48,000 nt of DNA from Actinomyces sp. HMSC035G02 (GTDB taxonomy: Bacteria; Actinomycetota; Actinomycetes; Actinomycetales; Actinomycetaceae). The stretch is taken from NCBI GenBank assembly GCA_001838165.1, contig KV835865.1:1-48000 (forward strand), read 5' to 3'. The notes under the pieces were generated by a model. The model was not told the DNA's origin, searched no databases, and saw only the letters and a list, made by a program, of their open reading frames with translations. This document shows positions 33,051 to 42,275 of the stretch, one piece after another; within the stretch, counting starts at the first letter, position 1, and each line of letters starts with the position of its first letter. A program made the position numbers and the translations under genes.

Positions 33051-34020
33051 GAAGGTCTCCCTCGCCGACATCGCGCGGCGCGCAGGCGTTTCGACCAACA
33101 CGGTCTCTCGGGTCGTGCGCGGGGACCCCGAGGTCTCCGAAAAGACGCGTGCGCGCATTGCGAAACTCGTCGAGGAGCTGGGCTACGTGCCCAACTACGC
33201 GGCGCGCGCGCTCGCGGCCAAGCGCACGAACGTCCTTCACGTCGTCTTGGCGGCACCCATGTTCCACGGGCACGGGCGCGTGCTGCTGTCGATCCTCAAC
33301 GCCTCGTCGCAGGCCGGGTACCACGTGTCCCTGTCCTACGCGTACGGGCCCGACGGTCAGTTGCGCAACGACTTCGCCCCTTTCGACGTCGATGGCGTCA
33401 TCATCCTGGGCGGCCAGGACCCGACGATCGACGTCGCGATCGAATCGGGTAAGCGCTTCCCGACCGTCCTCGTTCTGACGAGTGAAAAAGGACTGGACGG
33501 CATCTCGACCGTCGCTGTCGATAACGTGCGTGGGGCGCGCCTGGCCACCGAGCACCTGCTTGCCCAGGGCCTCACCGACGTCGTCCACATCTCGGGCCCG
33601 GCCGGATGGTCGGACGCGCAGATGCGCAGGCTTGGCTACGAGCAGGCGTGTCAGACCTACGACATCGAGCCCGTCGTCCTTCAACCGGACTCGTGGGACT
33701 CGCGCGACGGCTACGACGTCATGCGCGCGGCCGGTCGTCTGCCCCAGGGCATCCAGACCGCAAACGACCAGCTGGCACTCGGCGCCATGCGCTACATCTA
33801 CGAGCGCGGGGGAGTGGTGCCTCGCGACGTGCGGGTCGTCGGCTTCGACGACATCGACGGTGCGGACTCCTACGCACCTCCCCTCACAACAATCCACCAG
33901 CCGTTCGACCGCCTGGGACGCACCGCAGTGCGCCTCGTGCGCTCACTCATGGGCGGCGGTCCCTCTCAGGACATCGTCCTCGACCCCGAGCTGGTCATCC
34001 GGGCCAGTTCACACCTGTAA
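33025..34020 (+). CDS. LacI-family transcriptional regulator
   Basis: A 331-residue repressor. The helix-turn-helix lies at residues 11-35 (VSLADIARRAGVSTNTVSRV), followed by the hinge helix PNYAARALAAKRT. The sugar-binding part has DVDGVIILGG, VAVDNVRGARLATEHLL, and VRVVGFDDIDGADSY with the TTIHQPF strand. It probably controls this locus through the operator at 25750, released by the sugar or a sugar phosphate. ATG 33025 overlaps the kinase end; an upstream start would add a tail without family support. Confidence 0.9.
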   Translation: MSTSRPAAKKVSLADIARRAGVSTNTVSRVVRGDPEVSEKTRARIAKLVEELGYVPNYAARALAAKRTNVLHVVLAAPMFHGHGRVLLSILNASSQAGYHVSLSYAYGPDGQLRNDFAPFDVDGVIILGGQDPTIDVAIESGKRFPTVLVLTSEKGLDGISTVAVDNVRGARLATEHLLAQGLTDVVHISGPAGWSDAQMRRLGYEQACQTYDIEPVVLQPDSWDSRDGYDVMRAAGRLPQGIQTANDQLALGAMRYIYERGGVVPRDVRVVGFDDIDGADSYAPPLTTIHQPFDRLGRTAVRLVRSLMGGGPSQDIVLDPELVIRASSHL

Positions 34021-34033
34021 GAAAGGCACGTTC

Positions 34034-34465
34034 ATGCTCTATGGACCTATGACGCACCCGCAGTTCCTGCGCGCACTCGCGGCCGCCGGCCACGGCTCGA
34101 AGATTCTGCTGGCGGACGCGAACTACCCGCACACCACGGGTGTGAACCCGCGCTGCGAACTCATTTCGCTCAACCTCGCTCCGGGTCTCCTGGACGTCAG
34201 CCAGGTTCTCGATGTCCTCAAGCGCACGATTCCGATCGAGCGCGCAGAGATCATGACCCCCGCCCCCGACGCTGATCCGGTGGAGATTCCGATCCACGAC
34301 GAGTTCCGCGCTGCTCTGCCCGGCGTGGAGTTCGGCGAGATTTCGCGCTGGGACTTCTACGATGCCGCGCGCGACGAGAACGTCGGCATCATCGTTGCGA
34401 CGGGCGAGCAGCGCCTGTATGGCAACCTGCTCCTGACGGTCGGCGTTCGCCAACCCGGGGAGTAA
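34034..34465 (+). CDS. fucU: L-fucose mutarotase (FucU/RbsD family)
   Basis: A 143-residue protein that speeds exchange between sugar anomers so the isomerase gets its preferred form. Family marks: LAAAGHGSKILLADANYP (residues about 14-31, with the conserved His and Asp), CELISLNLAPGLLDV, and the end ATGEQRLYGNLLLTVGV. Usual length. GAAAGGCA lies before ATG 34034, 13 bases after the regulator stop, so it is in the same operon. Confidence 0.93.
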   Translation: MLYGPMTHPQFLRALAAAGHGSKILLADANYPHTTGVNPRCELISLNLAPGLLDVSQVLDVLKRTIPIERAEIMTPAPDADPVEIPIHDEFRAALPGVEFGEISRWDFYDAARDENVGIIVATGEQRLYGNLLLTVGVRQPGE

Positions 34466-34513
34466 AACCCATTTTCCGCTCCAGGGCACGCCTTGTAGCA
34501 TCGGTGACGAACG

Positions 34514-34535
34514 CTTTCGTTTCGTTTTCGTTTCA
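34514..34535. promoter_or_regulatory. TTTCGTTT repeat cluster, DeoR-type boxes
   Basis: CTTTCGTTTCGTTTTCGTTT is a direct repeat of the TTTCG unit, the form of sites bound by AgaR-like members of the DeoR family. The same CTTTCGTT appears at the DeoR promoter 200 bases downstream, suggesting binding at two places and possible looping. Confidence 0.5.
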
Positions 34536-34574
34536 ACTGGATGGTGGCTCCGGCGTGGGGATGAGAGTTTCATA

Positions 34575-34608
34575 GCTGGTGGGCGGCTCGAGGGAGCCGC
34601 CCACCAGC
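34575..34608 (+). terminator. Perfect hairpin ending the fucose-type operon
   Basis: CTGGTGGGCGGCTC pairs perfectly with GAGCCGCCCACCAG around GAGG, one more G-C pair outside. Few T follow, so efficiency is unclear, but its place between two transcription units fits a terminator. Confidence 0.65.
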
Positions 34609-34710
34609 GCGTTTATCCTTGCAATATCATTGAATTCTGAAAAATGGGCGGCGTTGCTCTGAACGTTTGTGCGCCCCGTGTGCACACGCGTGAATGTTCT
34701 TCTCGTGATG

Positions 34711-34739
34711 TTGCATACTTTCGTTTTAGTGACTATTCT
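34711..34739 (+). promoter_or_regulatory. Promoter of the DeoR operon
   Basis: TTGCAT (34711-34716) and TATTCT (34734-34739) are separated by 17 bases, close to the main sigma consensus. The operator half-site CTTTCGTT lies inside the spacer. Confidence 0.65.
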
Positions 34740-34753
34740 TTTCTTAACGAAAG
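34718..34753. promoter_or_regulatory. DeoR operator (inverted CTTTCGTT / AACGAAAG)
   Basis: CTTTCGTT at 34718-34725 and its exact reverse complement AACGAAAG at 34746-34753 flank the -10 box and the likely transcription start. This placement predicts autorepression by the gene that follows. Confidence 0.6.
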
Positions 34754-34797
34754 ATAAAGCGACAAAGAATGTCGCTGATTCCGCAAAGAGGTGCCCC

Positions 34798-35547
34798 ATG
34801 GGACGTGCAGAAGAACGCACGAACTACATCCTGGATCGCCTTGCCCGGGAGGGTGAGGTGAGCGTCGCGCAGCTTGCTTCCGATCTGGGAGTTTCGCCCG
34901 TGACCGTGCGTGCATCGCTCAAGTCTCTCGACGAGCAGGGCTACCTCGTGCGCACGCACGGAGGGGCACGTCCCACCACCTTCCGCAACATTCACCTGCG
35001 CCAGAACGATCGTGTTGAGATCAAGGAGCGTATCGCTCGCGCCGCCGCCGACATGATTCACGACGACGATCGCATCATGATCGAGGCCGGCACCACCTGC
35101 GCCCTTATCGTCAAGTACCTCACCGGCAAGCGCGGAGTCCAGGTTCTCACCAACTCCGTGCTCGTCTTCGCCAACGCCCGCTCCAACCCGAACCTCAACA
35201 TCACGCTGACGGGTGGGCACTTCCGCGCCGAGTCCGAATCCCTCGTGGGACCGGTCGCCGAGCGCGCCATCAATGACTTCAACGCACGTGTCGCGTTCCT
35301 TGGAACCGACGGGTTCAGCGTTGATCGCGGCCTGACCACCCAGCTCGTAGAAGGTGGACAGGTCGGCTCCATTATGCGCACCCGCGCACAAGAGACGTGG
35401 CTGCTCGCTGACTCCTCCAAGTATGGGGAAGCCGGCTTTGTCAGCTTCATGGGGATCGACGAGGTCACCGGAATCATCACCGACGATGAGATCCCCGAAG
35501 AATCCATCAAGGAATTGGCCGAGCGCACGAAGCTGCGCATCGTCTAG
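34798..35547 (+). CDS. DeoR-family transcriptional repressor
   Basis: A 249-residue regulator. The N-terminal helix-turn-helix is residues 7-45 (YILDRLAREGEVSVAQLASD, SPVTVRASLKSLDEQG), then the family mark RTHGGARP. The C-terminal sensor domain has IMIEAGTTCALIVKYL, ALTGGHF-type strand LTGGHFRAESESLVGP, and FLGTDGFSVDRGLTT; it usually binds a sugar phosphate. GAGGTG precedes ATG 34798. Its stop lies within the E2 ribosome site, so it leads the dehydrogenase operon and probably represses it. Confidence 0.92.
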   Translation: MGRAEERTNYILDRLAREGEVSVAQLASDLGVSPVTVRASLKSLDEQGYLVRTHGGARPTTFRNIHLRQNDRVEIKERIARAAADMIHDDDRIMIEAGTTCALIVKYLTGKRGVQVLTNSVLVFANARSNPNLNITLTGGHFRAESESLVGPVAERAINDFNARVAFLGTDGFSVDRGLTTQLVEGGQVGSIMRTRAQETWLLADSSKYGEAGFVSFMGIDEVTGIITDDEIPEESIKELAERTKLRIV

Positions 35548-35557
35548 GAGGAATTAC

Positions 35558-36898
35558 ATGGCCACCATCGTGGTGATGCCCCAGCTGGGCAACTCTGTTG
35601 AGTCATGCATCATCGTCGAGTGGATGATCGCAGAAGGCGACACCGTCTCCGTCGACCAGACGCTCGCGTCCATCGAGACCGACAAGTCGACCATGGAGGT
35701 GCCCTCGACCGCCGAGGGTACCGTCCTGAAGCTCCTGTGGGAGGAAGGCGACGAGGTCCCCGTGAAGGATCCGCTCATCATCGTCGGTGAGCCCGGGGAG
35801 GACATCTCCGGCCTCGTTCCCGGTGGCGATGCTGCCCCCGCCGAGGCCGATGCCCCCGCCGAGCAGGCCGCCGCCCCCGAGGCCGCTGCCCCCGCCTTCG
35901 CGACCGAGCGCGCCACCGGCGCCGTCTCCCCGCGCGCCCGCGCCCTCGCCGCTTCGAACGGCGTCGACGCTTCGGCCATCGCCGAGGGCTCCGGTCCCCA
36001 CGGTCGCGTCATCGAGCGTGACGTCGCCGCCGCGATCGCCGCCGGCCCCGTCCTGACCTCCGCCGCGCGCGCCGCCGGCGTGAGTGCAGCCGAAGGCACC
36101 GGCATCGGTGGCCGCGTGTCTGTCGCCGACGCTGGCCGCACCGCCGAGGCCGCGCCCGCCGCCGCTGTCGCCGCCCCCGCCGCGGCCGCTGACTTCCCCG
36201 GCGCCTCGACCTCCGCCCCGCTCAAGGGCGTGCGCAAGGTCGTCGCCAAGCGCATGATGGAGTCCCTGACCTCCACCGCGCAGCTGACCCTCAACACGAC
36301 GGCCAACGCCGCCGGCATCCTCGCGATGCGCAAGAAGGTCAAGAACGCCGACGAGTCCCTGGGCCTGAACAAGATCACGCTCAACGACCTGGTCTGCTTC
36401 GCGGTGTCGCGCACCCTGCTGAAGTACCCCGTGTTCAACGCTCACCTGGAGGACGGTGTCCTCACCGAGTTCGAGCAGGTCCACCTCGGCTTCGCGTGCG
36501 ACACCCCGCGCGGCCTCCTCGTCCCCGTCATCCGCTCCGCGCAGGCCCTGGGCCTCAAGGCGTTCTCCGACGAGGCCAAGCGCCTCGCCGGCGGCGCGAT
36601 CGACGGCTCCCTGTCGCCCGACTTCCTGAGCGGCGGCACCTTCACGGTCTCCAACATCGGTTCCTTCGGTATCGAGACCTTCACCCCCGTCATCAACCTG
36701 CCCCAGACGGCCATCCTGGGCGTCGGCGCGATCACCCCGCGCCCGACCGTGGCCGCGGACGGCTCGATCGGCGTGGAGCAGCGCCTCAACCTGTCGCTGA
36801 CGATCGACCACCAGGTCATCGACGGCGCGGACGGTGCGCGCTTCCTGCGCGACCTGGTCGCCGCCATCGAAAACATCGACGTGACCGTTCTGGCCTGA
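35558..36898 (+). CDS. 2-oxoacid dehydrogenase E2 (dihydrolipoamide acyltransferase)
   Basis: A 446-residue E2 that carries the acyl group on lipoyl-lysine and passes it to CoA. The lipoyl domain covers residues 1-78 with K43 in ETDKSTMEV. An Ala/Pro/Glu linker follows. A subunit-binding domain lies at about 122-158 (SPRARALAASNGVDASAIAE), and a second, shorter segment at 163-190 resembles its second half (SAARAAGVSAAEGTGIGGRV). The catalytic domain (about 220-446) has H418 and D422 in DHQVIDGADG. AGGAGGAA precedes ATG 35558. The acyl substrate cannot be read from the sequence. Confidence 0.92.
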   Translation: MATIVVMPQLGNSVESCIIVEWMIAEGDTVSVDQTLASIETDKSTMEVPSTAEGTVLKLLWEEGDEVPVKDPLIIVGEPGEDISGLVPGGDAAPAEADAPAEQAAAPEAAAPAFATERATGAVSPRARALAASNGVDASAIAEGSGPHGRVIERDVAAAIAAGPVLTSAARAAGVSAAEGTGIGGRVSVADAGRTAEAAPAAAVAAPAAAADFPGASTSAPLKGVRKVVAKRMMESLTSTAQLTLNTTANAAGILAMRKKVKNADESLGLNKITLNDLVCFAVSRTLLKYPVFNAHLEDGVLTEFEQVHLGFACDTPRGLLVPVIRSAQALGLKAFSDEAKRLAGGAIDGSLSPDFLSGGTFTVSNIGSFGIETFTPVINLPQTAILGVGAITPRPTVAADGSIGVEQRLNLSLTIDHQVIDGADGARFLRDLVAAIENIDVTVLA

Positions 36899-36914
36899 GG
36901 AAAGAGGAAAACTC

Positions 36915-38282
36915 ATGAGTGACACGCATTTTGACGTCATCGTCCTCGGTGCGGGCCCCGGCGGCTACCTGGCTGCCGAGCGCCTCGGACACGCGGGCAA
37001 GAAGGTCGCCCTCGTTGAGGAGCAGTACCTGGGCGGCACCTGCCTGAACGTGGGCTGCATCCCCACCAAGACTCTGCTCAACGGCGCGAAGAACTACCTG
37101 CACGCCAAGGAAGCCAGCCAGTTCGGTGTGGACGCCGAGGGCGTGGCCGTCAACTGGACGCAGATGCAGGCCTGGAAGGATCAGGTTGTCAAGGGCCTGG
37201 TCGCCGGCGTCGCAGCCACCGAGCGCAAGGCGGGCGTGACCGTCATCAACGGACGAGGCCACCTCGACGCCCCCGGTCGCGTGACCGTCGAGGGCACGAC
37301 CTACACCTCGGACCACGTCATCATCGCCACGGGCTCCGTGCCGGCCATGCCCCCGCTGCCCGGCACCCAGGACAACCCCGCGCTGGTCGATTCCACGGGC
37401 ATCCTCTCGCTGCCCGAGGTCCCGGCCCGCCTGGCGATCATCGGCGGCGGCGTCATCGGCGTCGAGTTCGCATCCCTGTACTCCACCCTCGGCTCCCAGG
37501 TGACCGTCATCGAGATGGCCCCCGAGATCCTGCCCTTCATGGACGACGACCTGGCCGCCAAGGCCCGCGCCGCGATGAAGGACGTGACCTTCGAGCTGGG
37601 CTGCCGCGTCGAGTCCCTCGACGGAGGCACCGTCCACTACTCCAAGGGCGAGGAGAAGCTGAGCGTCGAGGCCGACGTGGTCCTCATGGCTGTCGGCCGC
37701 CGTCCCGCGACGGTGGGCTGGGGCGCCGAAGAGGCCGGCCTCGAGATCAACCGCGGCATCGTTGTCGACGACACGATGCGCACCAACCTGCCCAACGTGT
37801 GGGCCATTGGCGACGTCACCGGACGTTCCCTCCTGGCGCACGCCGCCTACCGCATGGCGGAGATCGCCTCGGCGAACATCCTCGACCCGACCGCGAAGAA
37901 GCGCGGTGAGGTCATGCGCTGGCACACCGTCCCGTGGGCCGTCTTCTCGATCCCCGAGGCCGCCGGCGTCGGTCTGACCGAGTCCGCCGCCAAGCGCGAA
38001 GGCCGCGACGTCCTCGTCGCCAAGGTGCCCGCCCTCATGTCCGGCCGCTTTATCGCGGAGAACGGCTTCAAGGCCCCCGGCGAGGCGAAGATCCTCGTTG
38101 ATCCGAAGACCCACCAGGTGCTGGGCATCCACGTCCTGGGTGCGTACGCAGCCGAGATGATCTGGGGCGCTCAGGCCGTCCTCGAGATGGAACTGACCGT
38201 CGAGGACCTGCGCCAGGTCGTCTTCCCGCACCCCACGGTCTCCGAGGTCATCCGCGAAGCCGCGTGGGCCGTCAAGCTCTAA
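36915..38282 (+). CDS. lpdA: Dihydrolipoyl dehydrogenase (E3)
   Basis: A 455-residue flavoprotein that reoxidises dihydrolipoamide with NAD+. The FAD motif GAGPGGYLAAE begins at residue 12, the redox pair is C43/C48 in GGTCLNVGC, the NAD motif is IIGGGVIGVEFAS near residue 175, AIGDVTG binds FAD near residue 297, and the C-terminal HPTVSE supplies the active-site His-Glu. Length is normal. It lies 16 bases after E2 behind GAGGAAAGAGG and serves the complex encoded by its neighbours. Confidence 0.95.
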   Translation: MSDTHFDVIVLGAGPGGYLAAERLGHAGKKVALVEEQYLGGTCLNVGCIPTKTLLNGAKNYLHAKEASQFGVDAEGVAVNWTQMQAWKDQVVKGLVAGVAATERKAGVTVINGRGHLDAPGRVTVEGTTYTSDHVIIATGSVPAMPPLPGTQDNPALVDSTGILSLPEVPARLAIIGGGVIGVEFASLYSTLGSQVTVIEMAPEILPFMDDDLAAKARAAMKDVTFELGCRVESLDGGTVHYSKGEEKLSVEADVVLMAVGRRPATVGWGAEEAGLEINRGIVVDDTMRTNLPNVWAIGDVTGRSLLAHAAYRMAEIASANILDPTAKKRGEVMRWHTVPWAVFSIPEAAGVGLTESAAKREGRDVLVAKVPALMSGRFIAENGFKAPGEAKILVDPKTHQVLGIHVLGAYAAEMIWGAQAVLEMELTVEDLRQVVFPHPTVSEVIREAAWAVKL

Positions 38283-38315
38283 CGAACATCCCCTACGTCA
38301 AGGAAGAGTAGAAAA

Positions 38316-40769
38316 ATGACTCAGTCTCTCATCATCGACCCCAACGAGGTGCGTCGCCCCGGATACGTGAAGTTCCCCGAGGTGCCCGTCAACCAGTACA
38401 CCTTCGACCGCGACACCGAGATCGCCCGCTACGGCGAAAAGGGCATGGTCCAGATGCTCCACGACATGATCGTCGTGCGCACCTTCGAGTCGATGCTCGA
38501 CTCCATCAAGAAGACCGGCGCCTGGCAGGGCGTCGAGTACAACCACCGCGGCCCCGCCCACCTCGGCATCGGCCAGGAGAGCGCCTACGTCGGCCAGAGC
38601 TTCGTGCTGAAGCCGGAGGACTTCATCTTCGGTTCCCACCGCTCCCACGGTGAGATCCTCGCCAAGTGCTACTCGGCCATGCACCAGATGGACGAGGCTC
38701 AGCTTGAGTCCATCATGAAGGACTTCCTCGGCGGCGAGACCCTGTCCTACGCCGAGAAGATCGACTACAAGGACACGAAGGACCTCACCGAGAACTTCAT
38801 CCTCTTCGGCGCTCTCGCTGAGATCTTCGCCCGCAAGTCCGGCTTCAACCGCGGCCTGGGCGGCTCGATGCACACCTTCTTCCTGCCCTTTGGCTCCTAC
38901 CCGAACAACGCGATCGTCGGCGGATCCGCGCCGATCGCGAACGGCGCGGCACTCTTCAAGCGCATCAACCGCAAGCCCGGCATCGTCATCTCCAACATCG
39001 GTGACGCCGCCATGGCCTGTGGCCCCGTGTGGGAGGCCATGAACTTCGCATCTATGGACCAGTTCCGCTCGCTGTGGCGCGAGGAGGACGGTGGCAACCC
39101 GCCGATCCTGTTCAACTTCTTCAACAACTTCTACGGCATGGGCGGCCAGACCTTTGGCGAGACCATGGGCTACGAGATCCTCGCCCGCGTGGGTGCGGCC
39201 CTCAACCCCGAGGCCATGCACGCCGAGCGCGTCGACGGCCTCAACCCGCTGGCCGTCGCGGACGCGACCACCCGCAAGAAGAAGATCCTCGAGGAGGGCC
39301 GCGGCCCCGTCCTCATGGACACCATCACCTACCGCTTCTCCGGCCACTCGCCGTCGGATGCCTCCTCGTACCGCACGAAGGAAGAGGTCGAGCTGTGGGA
39401 GCAGGTGGACTGCATCAAGGAGTACAGCAACCTGCTGATCTCCAACGGCCTGACCACGCAGGACGAGATCGACGGCTACACGGCCTCGCTGACCGAGAAG
39501 CTCGTCAAGGTCCTCAAGCTCTCGATCGACGACGAGGCCACGCCGCGCGTCGCCGACGGCTACATCGACTCCGTCATGTTCTCCAACGAGAAGGTCGAGG
39601 CCTTCGACGATGCGACCCCCGAGATCGACCTCGAGGACAACCCGCGCGTCAAGGCACTGGCCAAGAAGGTGCGTACCTCCGTCGACGAGAACGGCAAGCC
39701 CGTCTCCAAGATGCGCATGTACCAGTTCCGTGACGGCCTGTTCGAGGCCATGCTGCACCGCTTCAAGACCGACCCGACGATGGCCGCTTGGGGCGAGGAA
39801 AACCGCGACTGGGGCGGCGCCTTCGCCGTCTACCGTGGCCTGACCGAGGCCCTGCCTTACCGTCGCCTGTTCAACTCGCCCATCGCCGAGGCCTCGATCG
39901 TGGGCGCCGGCGTCGGCTACGCGATGGCCGGTGGCCGCGCGGTCGTCGAGCTCATGTACTGCGACTTCCTGGGCCGCGCCGGTGACGAGGTCTTCAACCA
40001 GATGGCCAAGTGGCAGTCGATGAGTGCCGGCCTGCTCAAGATGCCTCTCGTCCTGCGCGTGTCCGTGGGCGCGAAGTACGGCGCTCAGCACTCCCAGGAC
40101 TGGAGCGCGCTCGTCGCTCACATCCCGGGCCTGAAGGTCTACTTCCCGACCACCCCGACCGACGCCAAGGGCATGCTCAACCTGGCACTCGCCGGCACCG
40201 ACCCGGTCGTGTTCCTCGAAAGCCAGAAGCTCTACGACAAGGGCGAGGACTTCGAGCCCGGCGGCGTGCCCGAGGGCTACTACGAGACCGAAGAGGGCGA
40301 GCCGGCGATCCGCCGCGAGGGCACCGACATCACGATCGCTGCCTACGGCGCGACCGTGTACAAGGCCCTCGAGGCCGCTGACGTCCTGGCTGAGAAGTAC
40401 GGCCTGAGCGCCGAGGTCATCGACCTGCGCTTCGTCGCACCGCTCAACTACGACAAGCTCATCGCCTCTGTGAAGAAGACCGGTCGCCTGGTCCTCACCT
40501 CGGACGCCGTCGAGCGCGGCTCTTTCCTCAACACGGTTGCCGCCAACGTGCAGACCCTGGCCTTCGACGCGCTCGACGCGCCGATCGCCGTCGTCGCCTC
40601 GCGCAACGGCATCACGCCCGGACCCGAGATGGAGTCGTACTTCTTCCCGCAGGTCTCCTGGATCCTTGACGCGATTCACGAGCGCATCCTCCCGCTGCCC
40701 GGCCACGTGCCCACCACGAAGCACGCGACCGAGGCCGAGATCGCGCGCCTGAACCGCGCGGGACTCTGA
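38316..40769 (+). CDS. 2-oxoacid dehydrogenase E1, fused alpha and beta subunits
   Basis: An 817-residue thiamine-diphosphate enzyme that decarboxylates a 2-oxoacid and passes the acyl group to E2. The alpha part (about 40-420) has [19 protein letters not shown] and the ThDP motif [17 protein letters not shown] starting at G229. The beta part begins near residue 465 ([14 protein letters not shown]), has [12 protein letters not shown] and a transketolase-type C-terminus ([16 protein letters not shown]). Fusion of both is less common than separate genes; with the linker it is longer than the usual fused branched-chain form of about 680 residues. GGAAGAG precedes ATG 38316. Substrate unknown. 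Confidence 0.9.
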   Translation: MTQSLIIDPNEVRRPGYVKFPEVPVNQYTFDRDTEIARYGEKGMVQMLHDMIVVRTFESMLDSIKKTGAWQGVEYNHRGPAHLGIGQESAYVGQSFVLKPEDFIFGSHRSHGEILAKCYSAMHQMDEAQLESIMKDFLGGETLSYAEKIDYKDTKDLTENFILFGALAEIFARKSGFNRGLGGSMHTFFLPFGSYPNNAIVGGSAPIANGAALFKRINRKPGIVISNIGDAAMACGPVWEAMNFASMDQFRSLWREEDGGNPPILFNFFNNFYGMGGQTFGETMGYEILARVGAALNPEAMHAERVDGLNPLAVADATTRKKKILEEGRGPVLMDTITYRFSGHSPSDASSYRTKEEVELWEQVDCIKEYSNLLISNGLTTQDEIDGYTASLTEKLVKVLKLSIDDEATPRVADGYIDSVMFSNEKVEAFDDATPEIDLEDNPRVKALAKKVRTSVDENGKPVSKMRMYQFRDGLFEAMLHRFKTDPTMAAWGEENRDWGGAFAVYRGLTEALPYRRLFNSPIAEASIVGAGVGYAMAGGRAVVELMYCDFLGRAGDEVFNQMAKWQSMSAGLLKMPLVLRVSVGAKYGAQHSQDWSALVAHIPGLKVYFPTTPTDAKGMLNLALAGTDPVVFLESQKLYDKGEDFEPGGVPEGYYETEEGEPAIRREGTDITIAAYGATVYKALEAADVLAEKYGLSAEVIDLRFVAPLNYDKLIASVKKTGRLVLTSDAVERGSFLNTVAANVQTLAFDALDAPIAVVASRNGITPGPEMESYFFPQVSWILDAIHERILPLPGHVPTTKHATEAEIARLNRAGL

Positions 40770-40775
40770 GGCGCT

Positions 40776-40809
40776 GGGGGCGGGCCGTTCCCCTTTCCGG
40801 CCCGCCCCC
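40776..40809 (+). terminator. GC-rich hairpin after E1
   Basis: GGGGGCGGGCCG (40776-40787) pairs perfectly with CGGCCCGCCCCC (40798-40809). No T run, so termination is possible but unproven. Confidence 0.55.
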
Positions 40810-40840
40810 GTCCTTGGCTCGCACTCCCTGACGCGAGCCC

Positions 40841-40884
40841 GCGAGGCCGGGGCTACACTCCTCCTCACCGTGCCCCGGCCTCGC
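40841..40884. terminator. GAGGCCGGGG-type hairpin before PHP gene
   Basis: GCGAGGCCGGGGC (40841-40853) pairs perfectly with GCCCCGGCCTCGC (40872-40884) around 18 bases. It is a member of a hairpin family repeated in this region (43306, 45020, 45981). Confidence 0.55.
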
Positions 40885-40928
40885 CCACATACTTGTTTCA
40901 TTACCGTTTTTCTCCACCCAACGAAGAG

Positions 40929-42248
40929 ATGGCAGAACCTATGGACATCACCAACGACCCGGCAGCAACCCCGGCCCAGCGCATCGAGGCGCTGCGCGCC
41001 GGCGTGGCCGACGAGCACTTCCCCAGCTGGGTGCCCGAGTCGAACAACCACATCCACACGTGCTTCTCGTTCAGCCCCTACACGCCCACGCACGCCGCCC
41101 TGCTGGCGCGTCGCAACGGCCTGCGCGTCGTCGGCTCGGTCGACCACGACTCGATCGGTGCCGCCGCTGAGATGAGCGAGGCGACCCGCATCCTGGGCAT
41201 GGGTTCCGTTACCGGCTTCGAGATCCGCGCCCGCTTCGGCGAGGGCACGCCGCTCGCGCAGCGCAAGCTCAACAACCCGGATTCCGAGGGCGTCGCCTAC
41301 ATGACGGTTCAGGGCGTGCCTGCCCCGGCCCGCGAGAAGGTCGCCGAGTGGCTTGCTCCTAAGCGCGCCGCACGCCTGGAGCGCACCCTCGCGATGGCCG
41401 AGCGCGCCAACAAGATCCTCACCGACCTGGGCCTGGAGCCCTTCGACCCGCAGACCGACATGGTCGGCATCTCCCAGTACGCCAATGGCGGCGGGATCAC
41501 CGAGCGCCACCTGCTGGCCGCCATGGCCTCGGCCCTCATCCGCGGTTTCGGCCGCGGTCCCGCCCTGGTCCAGGGCCTGGACTCGATGGGCGTCGAGATC
41601 CCCGAGTCGCTCGCGCGCGTCCTGTCCGACGCCGACAACCCGCACCTCATGTACGACCTGCTGGGCGTCCTGAAGGCCAACTACCTGGATCGCATCTACA
41701 TCCAGCCCACCGACGAGCTGCCGAGCGCGGCCGAGGTCGTCGAGTTCGCCGACTCTGTCGGCGCGATCGCCACCTACGCCTACCTGGGAGACGTGTCGGC
41801 CTCGCCGACCGGCGACAAGAAGGCCGAGAAGTTCGAGGATGACTTCCTCGACGAGCTCTTCGAGTACATGGAGTCGATCGGCCTGCGCGCCGTCACCTAC
41901 ATGCCCCCGCGTAACACCCCCGAGCAGCTCGAGCGTATCCACGCACTCGCGGCCGCCCACGGCATGCTTGAGATCTCGGGTGTGGACATCAATCAGCCGC
42001 GCCAGCGCTTCACCTGCGAGGAGCTGCGCCGCCCCGAGTTCGCGGATCTCAACGAGGCCACGTGGGCGCTCGTCGCGCACGAGGCCCTGTCCTCCGTGGA
42101 TCCCTCCCTGCACCTGCTCGGCCGCACGGGTCGCCTGACCCCCGAGGCCCTCGCCGAGCGCATCAGCCAGTACGCACCCCTGGGTCGCGCGATTGCCGAC
42201 GGCGAGGACGCCGCCGCTGTTGCCGCCCGAGCCACATCGATTAACTGA
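40929..42248 (+). CDS. PHP-domain metal-dependent hydrolase-like protein
   Basis: A 439-residue protein. Metal ligands of the PHP fold are visible: H41 and H43 in NNHIHTCFS, the VDHDSIGAA segment near residues 75-83, GFEIRARF near 97-104, and HGMLEISGVDIN near 346-357. PHP proteins are phosphoesterases or related hydrolases using two or three metals; the family is broad, so the reaction here is open. A helical insert of about 150 residues (about 130-290) separates the motifs. ATG 40929 or ATG 40941 may be the start; neither has a strong ribosome site. Genes around it suggest it acts on an intermediate of the same pathway. Confidence 0.82.
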   Translation: MAEPMDITNDPAATPAQRIEALRAGVADEHFPSWVPESNNHIHTCFSFSPYTPTHAALLARRNGLRVVGSVDHDSIGAAAEMSEATRILGMGSVTGFEIRARFGEGTPLAQRKLNNPDSEGVAYMTVQGVPAPAREKVAEWLAPKRAARLERTLAMAERANKILTDLGLEPFDPQTDMVGISQYANGGGITERHLLAAMASALIRGFGRGPALVQGLDSMGVEIPESLARVLSDADNPHLMYDLLGVLKANYLDRIYIQPTDELPSAAEVVEFADSVGAIATYAYLGDVSASPTGDKKAEKFEDDFLDELFEYMESIGLRAVTYMPPRNTPEQLERIHALAAAHGMLEISGVDINQPRQRFTCEELRRPEFADLNEATWALVAHEALSSVDPSLHLLGRTGRLTPEALAERISQYAPLGRAIADGEDAAAVAARATSIN

Positions 42249-42275
42249 CGAGTATCGTCAAGAAAGAGAGACATC

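Larger units (their letters stand above)
34466..34797. other. 332-base AT-richer regulatory gap between the two sugar loci
   Basis: No gene seen. From left to right it holds a TTTCG-repeat cluster (34514-34535), a long perfect hairpin (34575-34608), and the promoter with operator of the DeoR gene (34711-34753). The stretch 34700-34780 is clearly poorer in GC than its surroundings. Confidence 0.8.

Noticed and set aside
38298..42113. Very long open frame on the - strand (over 1,200 codons) opposite E1 and the PHP gene
   Set aside because: It mirrors well-identified enzymes on the + strand. High GC with codon-position bias keeps the antisense frame open; the protein is low-complexity Gly/Val/Asp/His-rich with no ribosome site.
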